64,000 nt of DNA from Micromonospora costi (GTDB lineage: Bacteria > Actinomycetota > Actinomycetes > Mycobacteriales > Micromonosporaceae). How positions within the stretch are numbered: the stretch's first letter is position 1; every line of letters starts with the position of its first letter. The stretch lies in contig NZ_RBAN01000005.1 in NCBI RefSeq assembly GCF_003626655.1, positions 248,001-312,000 on the forward strand, given 5' to 3'. Position numbers and translations under genes: made by a program. The notes beneath the pieces are model-generated. The model saw only the letters and a program-made list of their open reading frames with translations. It did not search any database and was not told the DNA's origin. This document shows, one piece after another, positions 8,775-17,212 of this stretch.

Positions 8775-9334
8775 GGGCCCGGATCTGGTCGGTGGGCGTA
8801 CTGATCCTGCTGCTGGCCGGGTGCGGCGTACCGTCCGACGACCGCCCACGGCCGGTCGAGGTCCCACCCGGCCCGTTCCCCACGACGGAGACGGCCAGCC
8901 CGACCGCCTCGGGCGGCCGCCTCGACGAGGCGCTCTGCTTCGTACGCGACGACCGGGTCGAGCGGATCGTGCGGCGCACGGACACGCTGTCGAGCGTCGA
9001 GGCCCACCTCCGGCACCTGCTCGCCGGCCCCGGCCCGCAGGAACTCGAGCGTGGCGTGAGCAGCGCCCTGCCCGGCACCATCACGGTGGCCGGCACCCGG
9101 CTCAACGGCGCCACGGCCGAGGTCGACGTCCGGCTGGCCGGCGACGACATCGGCCGCAGCGACGAGGTCCTCGCCTTCGGTCAGATCGTCTGTACGCTGA
9201 CCGCCCGAAGCGACGTGGATCGGGTGTCGTTCCGCCGTGACGGGCAGCCGCTGGACGTGCCCCGCGCCGACGGGTCTCTGTCCCGGGAACCCCTTACCGA
9301 AGCCGATTACGCGGCAATTCTGCGGGACCGGTGA
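8771..9334 (+). CDS. GerMN-domain lipoprotein
   Basis: 187 residues. A type II signal peptide (MRARIWSVGVLILLLAGCG) has the lipobox LAGC, so the mature protein should be lipid-anchored at Cys17. A Thr/Ser/Pro linker leads to a GerMN (Spo0M-like) domain at about 55-165, with VEAHLRHLLAGPGPQELERG followed by SALPGT and a V-x-x-x-x-V-D-V strand pair. ATG overlaps the kinase stop. By analogy with LpqB it may modulate the sensor kinase from outside the membrane; this is inferred from gene order. It lacks the beta-propeller that makes LpqB much longer. Confidence 0.8.
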   Translation: MRARIWSVGVLILLLAGCGVPSDDRPRPVEVPPGPFPTTETASPTASGGRLDEALCFVRDDRVERIVRRTDTLSSVEAHLRHLLAGPGPQELERGVSSALPGTITVAGTRLNGATAEVDVRLAGDDIGRSDEVLAFGQIVCTLTARSDVDRVSFRRDGQPLDVPRADGSLSREPLTEADYAAILRDR

Positions 9335-9392
9335 AGGGGCGTGTAGCGAGTTCCCTGCCTGCACGTGCCGCCCACCTGCGCGCCTGCGGCCC

Positions 9393-9755
9393 ATGTGGAG
9401 GAGTGTTTCACCGGCTACGTCGTTTCTGCGCTCCGGCCTGAGTCTGCGCGAGCAGGCCGCGGCCATGTGGTTCGGCCCGAAGGGCTTCGCCTCGGTGGTC
9501 TACGGCCTGCTGGTGCTCGAGTCCGGCATCGTCGCGGCGGACGAGGTGTTCCACCTGGTGGCGTTGACCATCGTGATCTCGATCCTCGCGCATTCCTCGA
9601 CCGACGTGGTGATCGCCCGGGCGTTCGACGACACCCGGGACACGCCGAATTGGCGGGGCCTGCTACGCCGGGCACGCCGTAGCGCGGTGGTGTCACGACC
9701 GGGTGGATCCAGTGTCGACGGCCGCCCGGCGGAGGGTCAGGCGAACGCGAAGTAG
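9393..9755 (+). pseudogene. C-terminal fragment of a cation:proton antiporter (CPA1 type)
   Basis: The frame encodes FLRSGLSLREQAAAMWFGPKG, then FASVVYGLLVLESGI and LVALTIVISILAHSSTDVVI. This is the last two or three helices of an NhaP/CPA1-type Na+/H+ antiporter, where a glycine-rich helix and a H-S-S/G-T motif are conserved. The remaining roughly 330 residues of such a protein are absent; the upstream sequence belongs to the GerMN lipoprotein and a 60-bp spacer. It is therefore a decayed remnant. The last 30 residues are basic and not family-like. The ATG at 9393 is only the nearest in-frame start, not evidence of expression. Confidence 0.6.
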
Positions 9756-9853
9756 CGCAGCCACAGGTACGGCACGGCCAGCCCGACGGTAACCAGCGTG
9801 ATCGCAATCCCGTACCAGGGGAGTTCGCCCGTAGAGCGCGCATCCCGAAGCAT
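9737..9853 (-). CDS. Possible 38-residue single-helix membrane miniprotein
   Basis: ATG at 9853, eight bases after GGAG. The product is a short polar head, one hydrophobic helix (WYGIAITLVTVGLAVPYLWL) and a tail of six residues. The hydrophobic run and the ribosome-binding site support translation. It might instead be the last helix of another lost transporter, since it adjoins the antiporter fragment on the other strand. No family recognised. Confidence 0.35.
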   Translation of the reverse strand: MLRDARSTGELPWYGIAITLVTVGLAVPYLWLRYFAFA

Positions 9854-9977
9854 CGGCTCCGACCATGACGACTCCGCCTGTCGAGTCGTCGCCGGCGAGG
9901 TGGTCTGCCTCACACGTTGTCAGAGCGACCGGCCAGGCGGTGTCTTGAGGGTGAACCCCTGGAACGGAGGAGCCACC

Positions 9978-11159
9978 ATGACTGGGAACGTTGATGTGGC
10001 CGTGGTCGGCGGTGGATACGCCGGTGTGATGGCGGCCAACCGTCTGACGCAGCGCGGCGACGTGGCCGTGACGTTGATCAATCCGCGCCGGACGTTTGTC
10101 GAGCGGATCCGCCTGCACCAAGTGGTGGGCGGATCCCACGAGGCGGTCGTCGACTACCGAGAGGTACTGGCCGAGGGCGTCCGGCTGGTGGTCGACACGG
10201 TGACCCGGATCGACGCGGCCGAGCGCAGCGTGACGGTGGCGGCCGGCGGCACGATCGGCTACGACTACCTGATCTACGCGGTGGGCAGTGGCAGCGCCGA
10301 CCCCGACGTGCCCGGAGCGGCCGAGTTCGCCTACCCGATCGCCAGCATGGAGGACGCGCAGCGGCTGCGGCCGGTCGTCGACGCCGCTCCCACCACCGCC
10401 CCGGTGACGGTTGTCGGCGCCGGTCCGACCGGCATCGAGACCGCCGCCGAGCTGGCGGAGGCGGGCCGTGTCGTGACCCTGGTCTGCGGCGGGCCGCTCG
10501 GCCCGTATCTGCACGCGCGGGGCCGGCGCTCGGTTGCCAAGCGGCTGGCCAGGCTCGGCGTGACCGTGCTCGAAGGCCTCGACACGACGGTGACGGCGGT
10601 GACGCGCGATGCCGTGCGGCTCGGCGGCGGCCGAGAGGTGTCGAGCGCGGTGACCATCTGGACCGCCGGGTTCGGCGTGCCGGACCTGGCCGCCCGCAGC
10701 GGGCTGAGCACCGACGCGCTGGGCCGCCTGCTCACCGATGAGACGTTGACGAGCGTCGACGATGCGCGGATCGTCGCGGCCGGGGACTCGGCGGCCCCGT
10801 CGGACCTGCCGTTCCGGATGAGCTGCCAGGCCGCGACACGGATCGGCGCGCACGCCGCCGACACGGTGCTGGCCCGGATCGCGGGTGAGCAGCCGGCGCC
10901 CATAAACCTGGGGTTCTTCGGCCAGTGCATCAGCCTGGGGCGTCGCGCCGGCATCTTCCAGTTCGCCTCGAAGGACGACACCGCGATCGGGTGGTACATC
11001 GGCGGCGGCCCGGGAGCGAAGCTCAAGGAGTTCGTCTGCAAGCAAACCGTCAAGCATCTGGCGGACGAGGCATCCAAGCCCGGCTCGCTCACCTGGGTCA
11101 AGGATGACAAGCGCCAGGAGTTGTTGCGCGCCAGGCGCGGCGAGGCAGCCACCCGCTGA
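9978..11159 (+). CDS. NAD(P)/FAD-dependent oxidoreductase, NDH-2-like
   Basis: 393 residues preceded by GGAGG. N-terminal FAD Rossmann motif VAVVGGGYAGVMAA; NAD(P)-binding Rossmann motif VTVVGAGPTGIETAAELAEA near residues 145-165; FAD-binding GD element IVAAGDSAAP near 262. This is the domain order of type II NADH dehydrogenases and related pyridine-nucleotide disulfide-fold oxidoreductases. The C-terminal third lacks an obvious amphipathic membrane-anchoring helix but has the family's FFGQCISLGRRAG region. It could feed quinones or reduce another acceptor; the neighbouring DoxX-like gene on the same strand suggests a membrane redox role. Confidence 0.8.
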   Translation: MTGNVDVAVVGGGYAGVMAANRLTQRGDVAVTLINPRRTFVERIRLHQVVGGSHEAVVDYREVLAEGVRLVVDTVTRIDAAERSVTVAAGGTIGYDYLIYAVGSGSADPDVPGAAEFAYPIASMEDAQRLRPVVDAAPTTAPVTVVGAGPTGIETAAELAEAGRVVTLVCGGPLGPYLHARGRRSVAKRLARLGVTVLEGLDTTVTAVTRDAVRLGGGREVSSAVTIWTAGFGVPDLAARSGLSTDALGRLLTDETLTSVDDARIVAAGDSAAPSDLPFRMSCQAATRIGAHAADTVLARIAGEQPAPINLGFFGQCISLGRRAGIFQFASKDDTAIGWYIGGGPGAKLKEFVCKQTVKHLADEASKPGSLTWVKDDKRQELLRARRGEAATR

Positions 11160-11238
11160 CCGGACAGCCAGGGCCGGCTCGGTCCGTACCGAATGGTTCC
11201 CACACCCGAGTTACCCGTACAAGGCAAGAAGGGACGGC

Positions 11239-11622
11239 ATGAACCTCGCTCTGTGGATTGCTACCGCGCTGCTGGCGGCAGTCTCCCTGACCGGCGGCAT
11301 CACCAAGACGCTCGTACCCAAAGAAAAGTTGGCCGCGATCAACGGTGGGGAATGGACCGGACACGCCGGCGTCGGCTTCGTCAAGACTATCGGCGTTCTC
11401 GAGCTCCTCGCCGCGGTTGGCCTGATCCTGCCCGCCCTGCTCGACATCGCACCGTTCATGGTGCCGGTGACTGCCCTCTGCTGGGTTCTGCTCATGGTCG
11501 GCGCGATGATCATCCATCGCCGCCTTGGTCAGGTCAAACTGATGATGGTGAACCTGGGCTACGTTGCGCTTGCTGCCTTCATCGCGTGGGGCCGCTTCAG
11601 CCTTGAGCCTTTCACCGGCTGA
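11239..11622 (+). CDS. DoxX-like membrane protein
   Basis: 127 residues in four hydrophobic helices: residues 2-20, 52-72, 75-95 and 102-120. A conserved-looking G-G-x-x-K element (SLTGGITKTLVPKEKLA) follows helix 1, typical of DoxX-like family proteins. The ATG follows AAGAAGGGA. Lies 79 bp after the NDH-2-like gene. Family members are associated with thiosulfate/quinone chemistry or redox stress, but function is usually unknown. Confidence 0.7.
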   Translation: MNLALWIATALLAAVSLTGGITKTLVPKEKLAAINGGEWTGHAGVGFVKTIGVLELLAAVGLILPALLDIAPFMVPVTALCWVLLMVGAMIIHRRLGQVKLMMVNLGYVALAAFIAWGRFSLEPFTG

Positions 11623-11701
11623 CGAAGGTGTGCCGCTGGCGGGATGGTGTCGTGTTGGCCCGGGTGATCGGAAGCGCGGGCCGGCTGCTCCACTCTGGGA
11701 C

Positions 11702-13594
11702 CTACCTGTTGGGGCGTAGCCTCGTCTGGGCGAACGCCGCCTTCACCGCCGCAGAAAGAGCGGCGATGTCGTAGGCCCCGTGGTGGCGCCGGCCGTTGAT
11801 GAAGAAGGTCGGTGTTCCGGAGACACCGATGAGGTCGGCTGAATCCGTGTCTTCGTTGATCCGGTCGGCGCCCCGGCGCTCGGCGAGATACGCCCGGAAC
11901 CGGTCGAGATCCAGGCCGAGCTGTTCGGCGTAGCGAAGCACGTCGGTGTTCCTCAACGCGTCCTGGTGTTGGAACAGCAGGTCGTGCATCTCCCAGAAGG
12001 CGCCCTGCTCGCCTGCCGCCTCGGCTGCCTCGGCGGCGAGTTGGGCATGCGGGTGGACCTCGGTGAGAGGCAGGTGTCGCCACACGTACCGGACGTTGTC
12101 GAACTCGGTCAGCAGCTCACGGACCACCGGCTCGGCCTGCCCGCAGTAGGGGCACTCGAAGTCACCGTATTCGACAACCGTCACCGGCGCGTCCGCCGGC
12201 CCACGCACGTGATCGCGATCGGGATCGACGGGAACCAGCAGATCGACGATCTCATCCGCCGTGCCGAGCAACGCCCGGGCGCGCCGCGCCTCCGGGAGCC
12301 GGGCGGCGAACGTGAACACCGACCAGGTGACGAGGGCGGACACGACCGTCGCGACGAGGATGCCAAGCTTCGCCTCGTCCAGGGCCGGACCGGTCAGCGC
12401 GTGAGAGGCGACCAGGAGAGCGACGGTGAATCCCATACCGGATACCGTGCCGACGCCGACCACGGCGGCCGAGCCGACGGGCGGCCGGAGCCGGTTCCGC
12501 GTGAGCCTGGCCACCAGCTGCGAGGTGAGGACGATCCCCACCGGCTTGCCGACCACGTATGCGACCACCACACCGATCGTGACCGGAGAGGTGACAGCCC
12601 TGGCCAGAAGGTCTCCGTCGATCACGATGCCGACGTTGGCCAGGGCGAAGAGCGGCACTATCAGGTAGCTCGCCCACGGGTGGTAGAGGTGCTGCAACCG
12701 GTCGTTGGGAGACAGCGCGGCGACGAGCCCGGCCCGCACCGAGGAGGCGAACTGAGGGGTCGGCTGTTCACGGAAGACGCGGAACAGGTCACTCGTCCGC
12801 TGCAACTCGGCGCGACCGGGGGCGTAGGCGTATGTGAGCAGCCCCATCACGAGGCCCACCACGACCGGGTCGACACCGGAGACCGAGACCGCGAGCCAGG
12901 CTGCTACCCCCAGCAGCAGGTGCAAGGGACCGTAGTGCAATCCGACCGCCCGCGTGAGCAGGACGACACCGAAGATTCCGGCTGCGATGAGCAGTGCCGT
13001 CGGCGACGGATGCTCCGGGTAGGCGATCGCCAGTACCGCGATGGCGACCACGTCGTCGACGACGGCGACCGTCAGCAGGAATCCCCGTAGCCGGTCTGAG
13101 AAACGCGGTCCGAGGATGGCGAGCGTGGCGAGCGCGAGCGCGGTGTCGGTGGCCATCACCACGCCCCAACCGGCGGCGTTGGTGGTTCCCGCGTTGAACG
13201 CGAGATAGACCAGGATCGGCACCAGCATGCCGCCGAGCCCGGCGAGCAGCGGCAACGTCAACCGCCGGCGTTCCCGCAGTTCCCCGATGTCGAAGTCGCG
13301 GCGCAGCTCCAGTCCGGCGACCAGAAAGAAGAACGTCATGAGCCCGCTGTTGACCCAGCTGCGCAGATCGCGGGACAGGTGCCACTCGCCGAGCAGCAGG
13401 GAGAACGGTGTGTGCCAGAACGACTCGTAGGACCCCGGGCCGACGTTCGCCCATACGAGCGCGGCCACCGTGGCGACCACGACAACTCGTGCGCTACCGG
13501 TCTCAGTACGCAGGAAGGAGCGGAGCGAGGCATCGAACCGGCCGACCCACCTGGTCTGACCGGCCCATCGCCGGCGGGAGCCGCCTGTCGTCAT
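11702..13594 (-). CDS. nhaA: Na+/H+ antiporter NhaA fused to a DsbA-like thioredoxin domain
   Basis: 630 residues. Residues 20-425 form a complete NhaA: the MATDTA aspartate (about D150) and the paired aspartates of VVDDVVAIAVL (D180, D181) correspond to E. coli D133, D163 and D164. Residues 445-625 are a DsbA-like domain with the redox motif ECPYCG near 475 and the cis-proline loop SGTPTFFING near 595. GAGGTG sits nine bases before the ATG. NhaA-DsbA fusions are known in actinobacteria. The thioredoxin side would follow the last antiporter helix; which face of the membrane it occupies depends on the helix count. An 11-bp inverted repeat lies just upstream. Confidence 0.92.
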   Translation of the reverse strand: MTTGGSRRRWAGQTRWVGRFDASLRSFLRTETGSARVVVVATVAALVWANVGPGSYESFWHTPFSLLLGEWHLSRDLRSWVNSGLMTFFFLVAGLELRRDFDIGELRERRRLTLPLLAGLGGMLVPILVYLAFNAGTTNAAGWGVVMATDTALALATLAILGPRFSDRLRGFLLTVAVVDDVVAIAVLAIAYPEHPSPTALLIAAGIFGVVLLTRAVGLHYGPLHLLLGVAAWLAVSVSGVDPVVVGLVMGLLTYAYAPGRAELQRTSDLFRVFREQPTPQFASSVRAGLVAALSPNDRLQHLYHPWASYLIVPLFALANVGIVIDGDLLARAVTSPVTIGVVVAYVVGKPVGIVLTSQLVARLTRNRLRPPVGSAAVVGVGTVSGMGFTVALLVASHALTGPALDEAKLGILVATVVSALVTWSVFTFAARLPEARRARALLGTADEIVDLLVPVDPDRDHVRGPADAPVTVVEYGDFECPYCGQAEPVVRELLTEFDNVRYVWRHLPLTEVHPHAQLAAEAAEAAGEQGAFWEMHDLLFQHQDALRNTDVLRYAEQLGLDLDRFRAYLAERRGADRINEDTDSADLIGVSGTPTFFINGRRHHGAYDIAALSAAVKAAFAQTRLRPNR

Positions 13595-13614
13595 CGGGTC
13601 ACCTCGACCGTCTC

Positions 13615-13680
13615 ACCAGAAGTTCAAGATCCGGCACCCACCGTATCCGGCAGTAGGGGAGCTCCAGCGGAACTTCTGGT
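13615..13680. repeat. 11-bp inverted repeat upstream of nhaA
   Basis: ACCAGAAGTTC at 13615-13625 and its exact complement GAACTTCTGGT at 13670-13680, 44 bp apart. It begins 20 bp upstream of the NhaA-DsbA start codon. Arms four helical turns apart would suit a looped operator; a transcript hairpin is also possible. Confidence 0.4.
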
Positions 13681-13827
13681 CCGAGAACACGACGAGATGG
13701 CGGTGAGTGGCAGACGGCGACGCGCGTGAGACGGCGGGTGCTGCGAAGAAGTCAGGCCACCGCGCGATCACGTCGTGAGGCCGTGACAGGGCTCGTCCGA
13801 GGGTCTCCAGCGCGCGGCCCGGTAGTT

Positions 13828-14196
13828 TCAGCCAACGGCCTTCGCCCGCGCCGACTCGGCAGCGGCACGATCGGAGTAGCCGGGGTGTCGGGCGTCGATC
13901 AGATCGGCATAGGTGGTCGTTTGCGAGAGGAAGCCCACCACAAAGGGGCAAATTGCGGTGATCGTGCCCTCGCGGGCGCGGATCTCGTCGAGTACTCGCC
14001 GCACCATCGCGCCCGCCACGCCTTGATGTTGATGACTCGACTCGACTTCGGTGTGCCGGAGGGCGTACCGGTTGGGCTTCAGGTGGGTGTAGTAGAGCCA
14101 GCCGACCAGGTCGCCGCCACGGTAGAGCTCAAAGCGGCCCCGATCGAGGCTGTCGATCAACTCCTCGGCTACCAGTGCCTGCCCCTCGCTGCTCAT
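13828..14196 (-). CDS. GNAT-family N-acetyltransferase (YjdJ-like)
   Basis: 122 residues, the short single-domain GNAT type. ATG at 14196 follows AAGGGTGAG. Strand RFELYRGGDLVGWLYYTH and motif A, HTEVESSHQHQGVAGAMVRR (the Q-x-x-G-x-A acetyl-CoA pyrophosphate loop), are clear, followed by ITAICPFVVGFL. Small GNATs of this kind modify unknown small molecules or protein N-termini. It faces a palindromic 16-bp element 54 bp upstream that recurs at 18887. Confidence 0.8.
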   Translation of the reverse strand: MSSEGQALVAEELIDSLDRGRFELYRGGDLVGWLYYTHLKPNRYALRHTEVESSHQHQGVAGAMVRRVLDEIRAREGTITAICPFVVGFLSQTTTYADLIDARHPGYSDRAAAESARAKAVG

Positions 14197-14249
14197 CGGC
14201 TCACCCTTCCAATGTGTCGCTACGCCGCCCCATCGGACGGCCCCACTTC

Positions 14250-14265
14250 GGACCCTAACGTCCAA
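14250..14265. promoter_or_regulatory. Element GGACCCTAACGTCCAA, copy 1
   Basis: A 16-bp sequence containing GGAC-N6-GTCC symmetry, located 54 bp upstream of the GNAT start. The same 16 bases occur at 18887-18902, and the sequence after each (TATGGCATGC versus TATTGCCTTGC) also resembles. The symmetry suits a TetR-type operator; the two copies flank the 14.5-18.4 kb minus-strand genes. Confidence 0.4.
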
Positions 14266-14495
14266 GTATGGCATGCGACTGCTCGCAAGTCCGGGGACAG
14301 GTGCCGCCCCCATGGACCAGATGGTCCGTCGAGCGCTTGCTGAGACCGGCTCGGGGCACCGACCGTATGAAGCGGTACAAATCTCGATGAGCCATGAGAC
14401 AGTGCGGAACGGGGGGACTGTCACTCAATGTCATCGGCAAGATCGTCGCCGCTGCTCTCGTCCTGCCGCACATCGAGCAGGACCGAAAAACACAA

Positions 14496-15758
14496 TCACC
14501 CCGAGTTACCAGCCGTTACGGGGAAAGGCTCATTGGGCCGCCTGGTTGTGTCGGTGTGCGGGTTGCGCGCAGCGATGACAGTGAACGCGGTGGCGAGGAC
14601 GGCGAGTGCGCCGTACCCGAACGCGATGTGCGGCACCGAGAAGACGCTGGAGAGCTCAGCGGCGATGAGGCTGGGAATGGTCGCGCCGCTGTAGCTGAGG
14701 AGATATACGACGGCGAAGATCGGTGCCCGGTCGTGCAGGGTGCTGCCGTACAGCAGGCCGCGGGTGGCGGCGCTGATGGCGATGCCCTGAGCGGCTCCCG
14801 CAACGATTGTTGCGGCGATGAACAACGGCAGTGCGCCGGTGGTGATCGCCGTGATGATGCCGATCCATCCGGCCAGGAAGGCGATCATGCCGATGCGTTG
14901 AGCTGCCGCCGGTGGGAACTGGCCGCCAAGGGGGGCGCCCAGAGCGCTGGGGCCCATGTATGCGGCGAACACCAGTCCAAGGACGAGCGAGCTGGTGGTG
15001 TGAAGCTGCTCTTCGACCAGTGCGGGCACGAAGGCCTGGTAGAAGGCCCCGGTTGCCCAGGTGGCCAGGAGCACCGCGGCCGCGACGGGGAGCAGATGTC
15101 GGACGCGGACCGGTACCCGCACGCTAGGGCGCAGTGAACGCCAACCGCCCGGCGAGGGAGTCACGGTCTCCGGGCTGATGGCGACGAGTGCGGCAGACAA
15201 TAGGAGCAGGCCAATGACAACTAGGTAGATGAGCTCACGTGGCCAGGGGCCGAATTGGACCAGGGCACCGGAAATGATGGCGCCCACGGCGAGACCGAGC
15301 ATGACTGTTTGGCTGGAAGCGACGGAGGCCAGCCAGGTCGGCTTGGTGGGTGCGGCGTCGACGATGTAGGCGGTGAGGCTGCTGCTGGCCAGCCCGGCGC
15401 CGAGGCCCATCAGGAGCCGACCGGCGATCAGGATGCCGATGTGGTGCACGTTCAACAGCAGCAGACAACCCAGTACGAGCAGGCCGAGGCTGGCGATTGC
15501 TGCAGGCCGTCGGCCCACATGGTTGGACAGCCGTCCCAGCACCAACAGTGTGCTGAGAGTAGCGGCGGAGTAGGCGACGACGGTCAGGGAGATGCCGGCG
15601 TTGGTGAAACCCTCCTCGGCCCGGTAGATGTTGAAAAGGGGGATCGTCGAGCCCACTGCGGCGAACACGGCCACCAGAGAGACCACCGCGGATAAGAATG
15701 CGAGCCGGAGCGTTCTGTCCCGGCGGCGCACGTTGGTCGCTGGGGTCACGTGTTGCAT
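14496..15758 (-). CDS. MFS transporter
   Basis: 420 residues with about 12 helices. ATG at 15758 (a TTG one codon earlier is also possible). The loop after helix 2 is LGRLSNHVGRRPAAIAS, a standard MFS motif A. The family's helix-5 glycine/proline-rich motif is weak, so drug/H+ antiport is not certain. It follows a second MFS gene by 100 bp on the same strand and its base composition is visibly less G+C-rich than the surrounding housekeeping-type genes. Substrate unknown. Confidence 0.78.
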   Translation of the reverse strand: MQHVTPATNVRRRDRTLRLAFLSAVVSLVAVFAAVGSTIPLFNIYRAEEGFTNAGISLTVVAYSAATLSTLLVLGRLSNHVGRRPAAIASLGLLVLGCLLLLNVHHIGILIAGRLLMGLGAGLASSSLTAYIVDAAPTKPTWLASVASSQTVMLGLAVGAIISGALVQFGPWPRELIYLVVIGLLLLSAALVAISPETVTPSPGGWRSLRPSVRVPVRVRHLLPVAAAVLLATWATGAFYQAFVPALVEEQLHTTSSLVLGLVFAAYMGPSALGAPLGGQFPPAAAQRIGMIAFLAGWIGIITAITTGALPLFIAATIVAGAAQGIAISAATRGLLYGSTLHDRAPIFAVVYLLSYSGATIPSLIAAELSSVFSVPHIAFGYGALAVLATAFTVIAARNPHTDTTRRPNEPFPVTAGNSG

Positions 15759-15858
15759 CAAGCCGTCTTTCTCTTGTTCTGAACCATGCCGGCACTTCTC
15801 GATGCTTCGGGGTGCGCACGTCTGCGTGACTGGCCCCCCTCGCCTCGTTCCGATCTCC

Positions 15859-17145
15859 TCATTCCCTCCGGGCGAGAGTCACGAACCGTGCCGCCACCGC
15901 GGCGAGCACGCCGGAGGCGAGGACAATGAAGCCCGCCGTGAGGAACACCATCTGCAAGGTTGTCGACGAAACAAGGATCGCGCCGAGGCCAGACCCTGCC
16001 GCCAGGGCTACCTGAAGGTTCGTCACATTCACCGCCGACGCAGCCTCCGGCGTTTCCGGAGCCGCGTCGAGTATCCAGACCAGCGTTCCCGGGTTCACGA
16101 TTCCCCAGAACAGGCCCCACAACACGAGCAGCAGGCCAGCCAGCCAGGGTAAGGAGCCCGCGCACGCCAGCCCGATGAGTAATGCGGCCACCACCGTCGC
16201 CGCCCCGGCGAAGCTGCCGATCACTCCGCGCTTGAACAGCGATCCGGCGACGATTGAGCCGACGATGCCACCGCAGCCGTACATGATGTAGAGCAGGGAG
16301 ATCACGCCGCTGGACAGGTGCGTGTGGTCCAGCAGGAACGGGGTGATGTACGTCCAGGCGGCGAACTGTCCGATGAACACAACCGCGCCCACTGCCATCC
16401 CAAACCGGGCGGCCCGTCGTGTCACGACCTCCACGAGATCACGCAGGTGCGTACGCCCGTCCGGGGGAATACCCGGCAGCACGACCGCCTGCGCAACCAC
16501 GACAAGCAGTGTCGCCGCTGCCGCAAAGGCGAAAGCGAGACGCCAGCCGACGAGGTTGCCAAGGAACTGTCCCGCAGGCAGCCCCACCACCGTCCCACCC
16601 GAAATGCCCGCCGCGATGATGGTGATGGCGCGAGTGCCGCCGACCGGACCCACCAGCTTGGGTCCGACCGGTGCGACCACGGTCCAGAAGGCTCCGAGGG
16701 TGGCGCCGAAGAGCACACGGGCGATCAACACCAACACGAAGTTCGGCGCCACCGCGACGACCGCGTTCGACACAAGCACCGTCAGGCCCAGGACAAGGAT
16801 GACGGAGCGCCGGTTGAAGCGGCCGGAACGGAGAAAGAACAGCGGCGCTGCCACCGCGGCGCTGAAGCCCGGCACGAGCACCATCAGCCCCGCGAGGCCG
16901 AGCGAGACATCCAGTCCGTCGGCAATCTGCGGCAGCAGCCCCACCGGAAGCGTCTCCGTCATGACGATGACGAACGCTCCGAGCGCGAGCGCACCAACGG
17001 ACGCCCAGCCCCGCCTGCTACCGGGCTCCGCGGCAGCGCGGACAGCTGCAGGCTCGATCGGGACGGCCGCGGTGCACGACGATGACGTGACCACGGACAC
17101 CGGCGATGCGTGCTGTGGCGGCGTCGCCTGTTCGAGCTCGATCAT
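15859..17145 (-). CDS. MFS transporter, DHA1/AraJ-like
   Basis: 428 residues, with a polar N-terminus of about 45 residues and 12 helices. Start is supported by GAGGAG six bases upstream of the ATG. Helix 1 contains FVIVMTETLPVGLLPQIA, the hallmark of the AraJ/YdeA/CmlA-type DHA1 subfamily that exports sugars or drugs; the motif-A loop is LRSGRFNRRSVILV. It lies 67 bp downstream of a PEP-mutase-family gene. The pair of dissimilar MFS proteins next to an isocitrate-lyase-fold enzyme suggests uptake or export of a small carboxylate or of a drug, but this is only context. Confidence 0.82.
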   Translation of the reverse strand: MIELEQATPPQHASPVSVVTSSSCTAAVPIEPAAVRAAAEPGSRRGWASVGALALGAFVIVMTETLPVGLLPQIADGLDVSLGLAGLMVLVPGFSAAVAAPLFFLRSGRFNRRSVILVLGLTVLVSNAVVAVAPNFVLVLIARVLFGATLGAFWTVVAPVGPKLVGPVGGTRAITIIAAGISGGTVVGLPAGQFLGNLVGWRLAFAFAAAATLLVVVAQAVVLPGIPPDGRTHLRDLVEVVTRRAARFGMAVGAVVFIGQFAAWTYITPFLLDHTHLSSGVISLLYIMYGCGGIVGSIVAGSLFKRGVIGSFAGAATVVAALLIGLACAGSLPWLAGLLLVLWGLFWGIVNPGTLVWILDAAPETPEAASAVNVTNLQVALAAGSGLGAILVSSTTLQMVFLTAGFIVLASGVLAAVAARFVTLARRE

Positions 17146-17212
17146 ATTTCTCCTCGCTCATCGCATGCTCCTGGCACCAGTGCACGGCGGCCCGGTTGCA
17201 CGGTCGCGCGTG

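Noticed and set aside
14272..14578. Plus-strand frame containing MSHETVRN, reminiscent of IS30-type transposases
   Set aside because: The match is only a few residues, no DDE motifs or terminal repeats are nearby, and the frame soon becomes Arg/Cys-rich nonsense.
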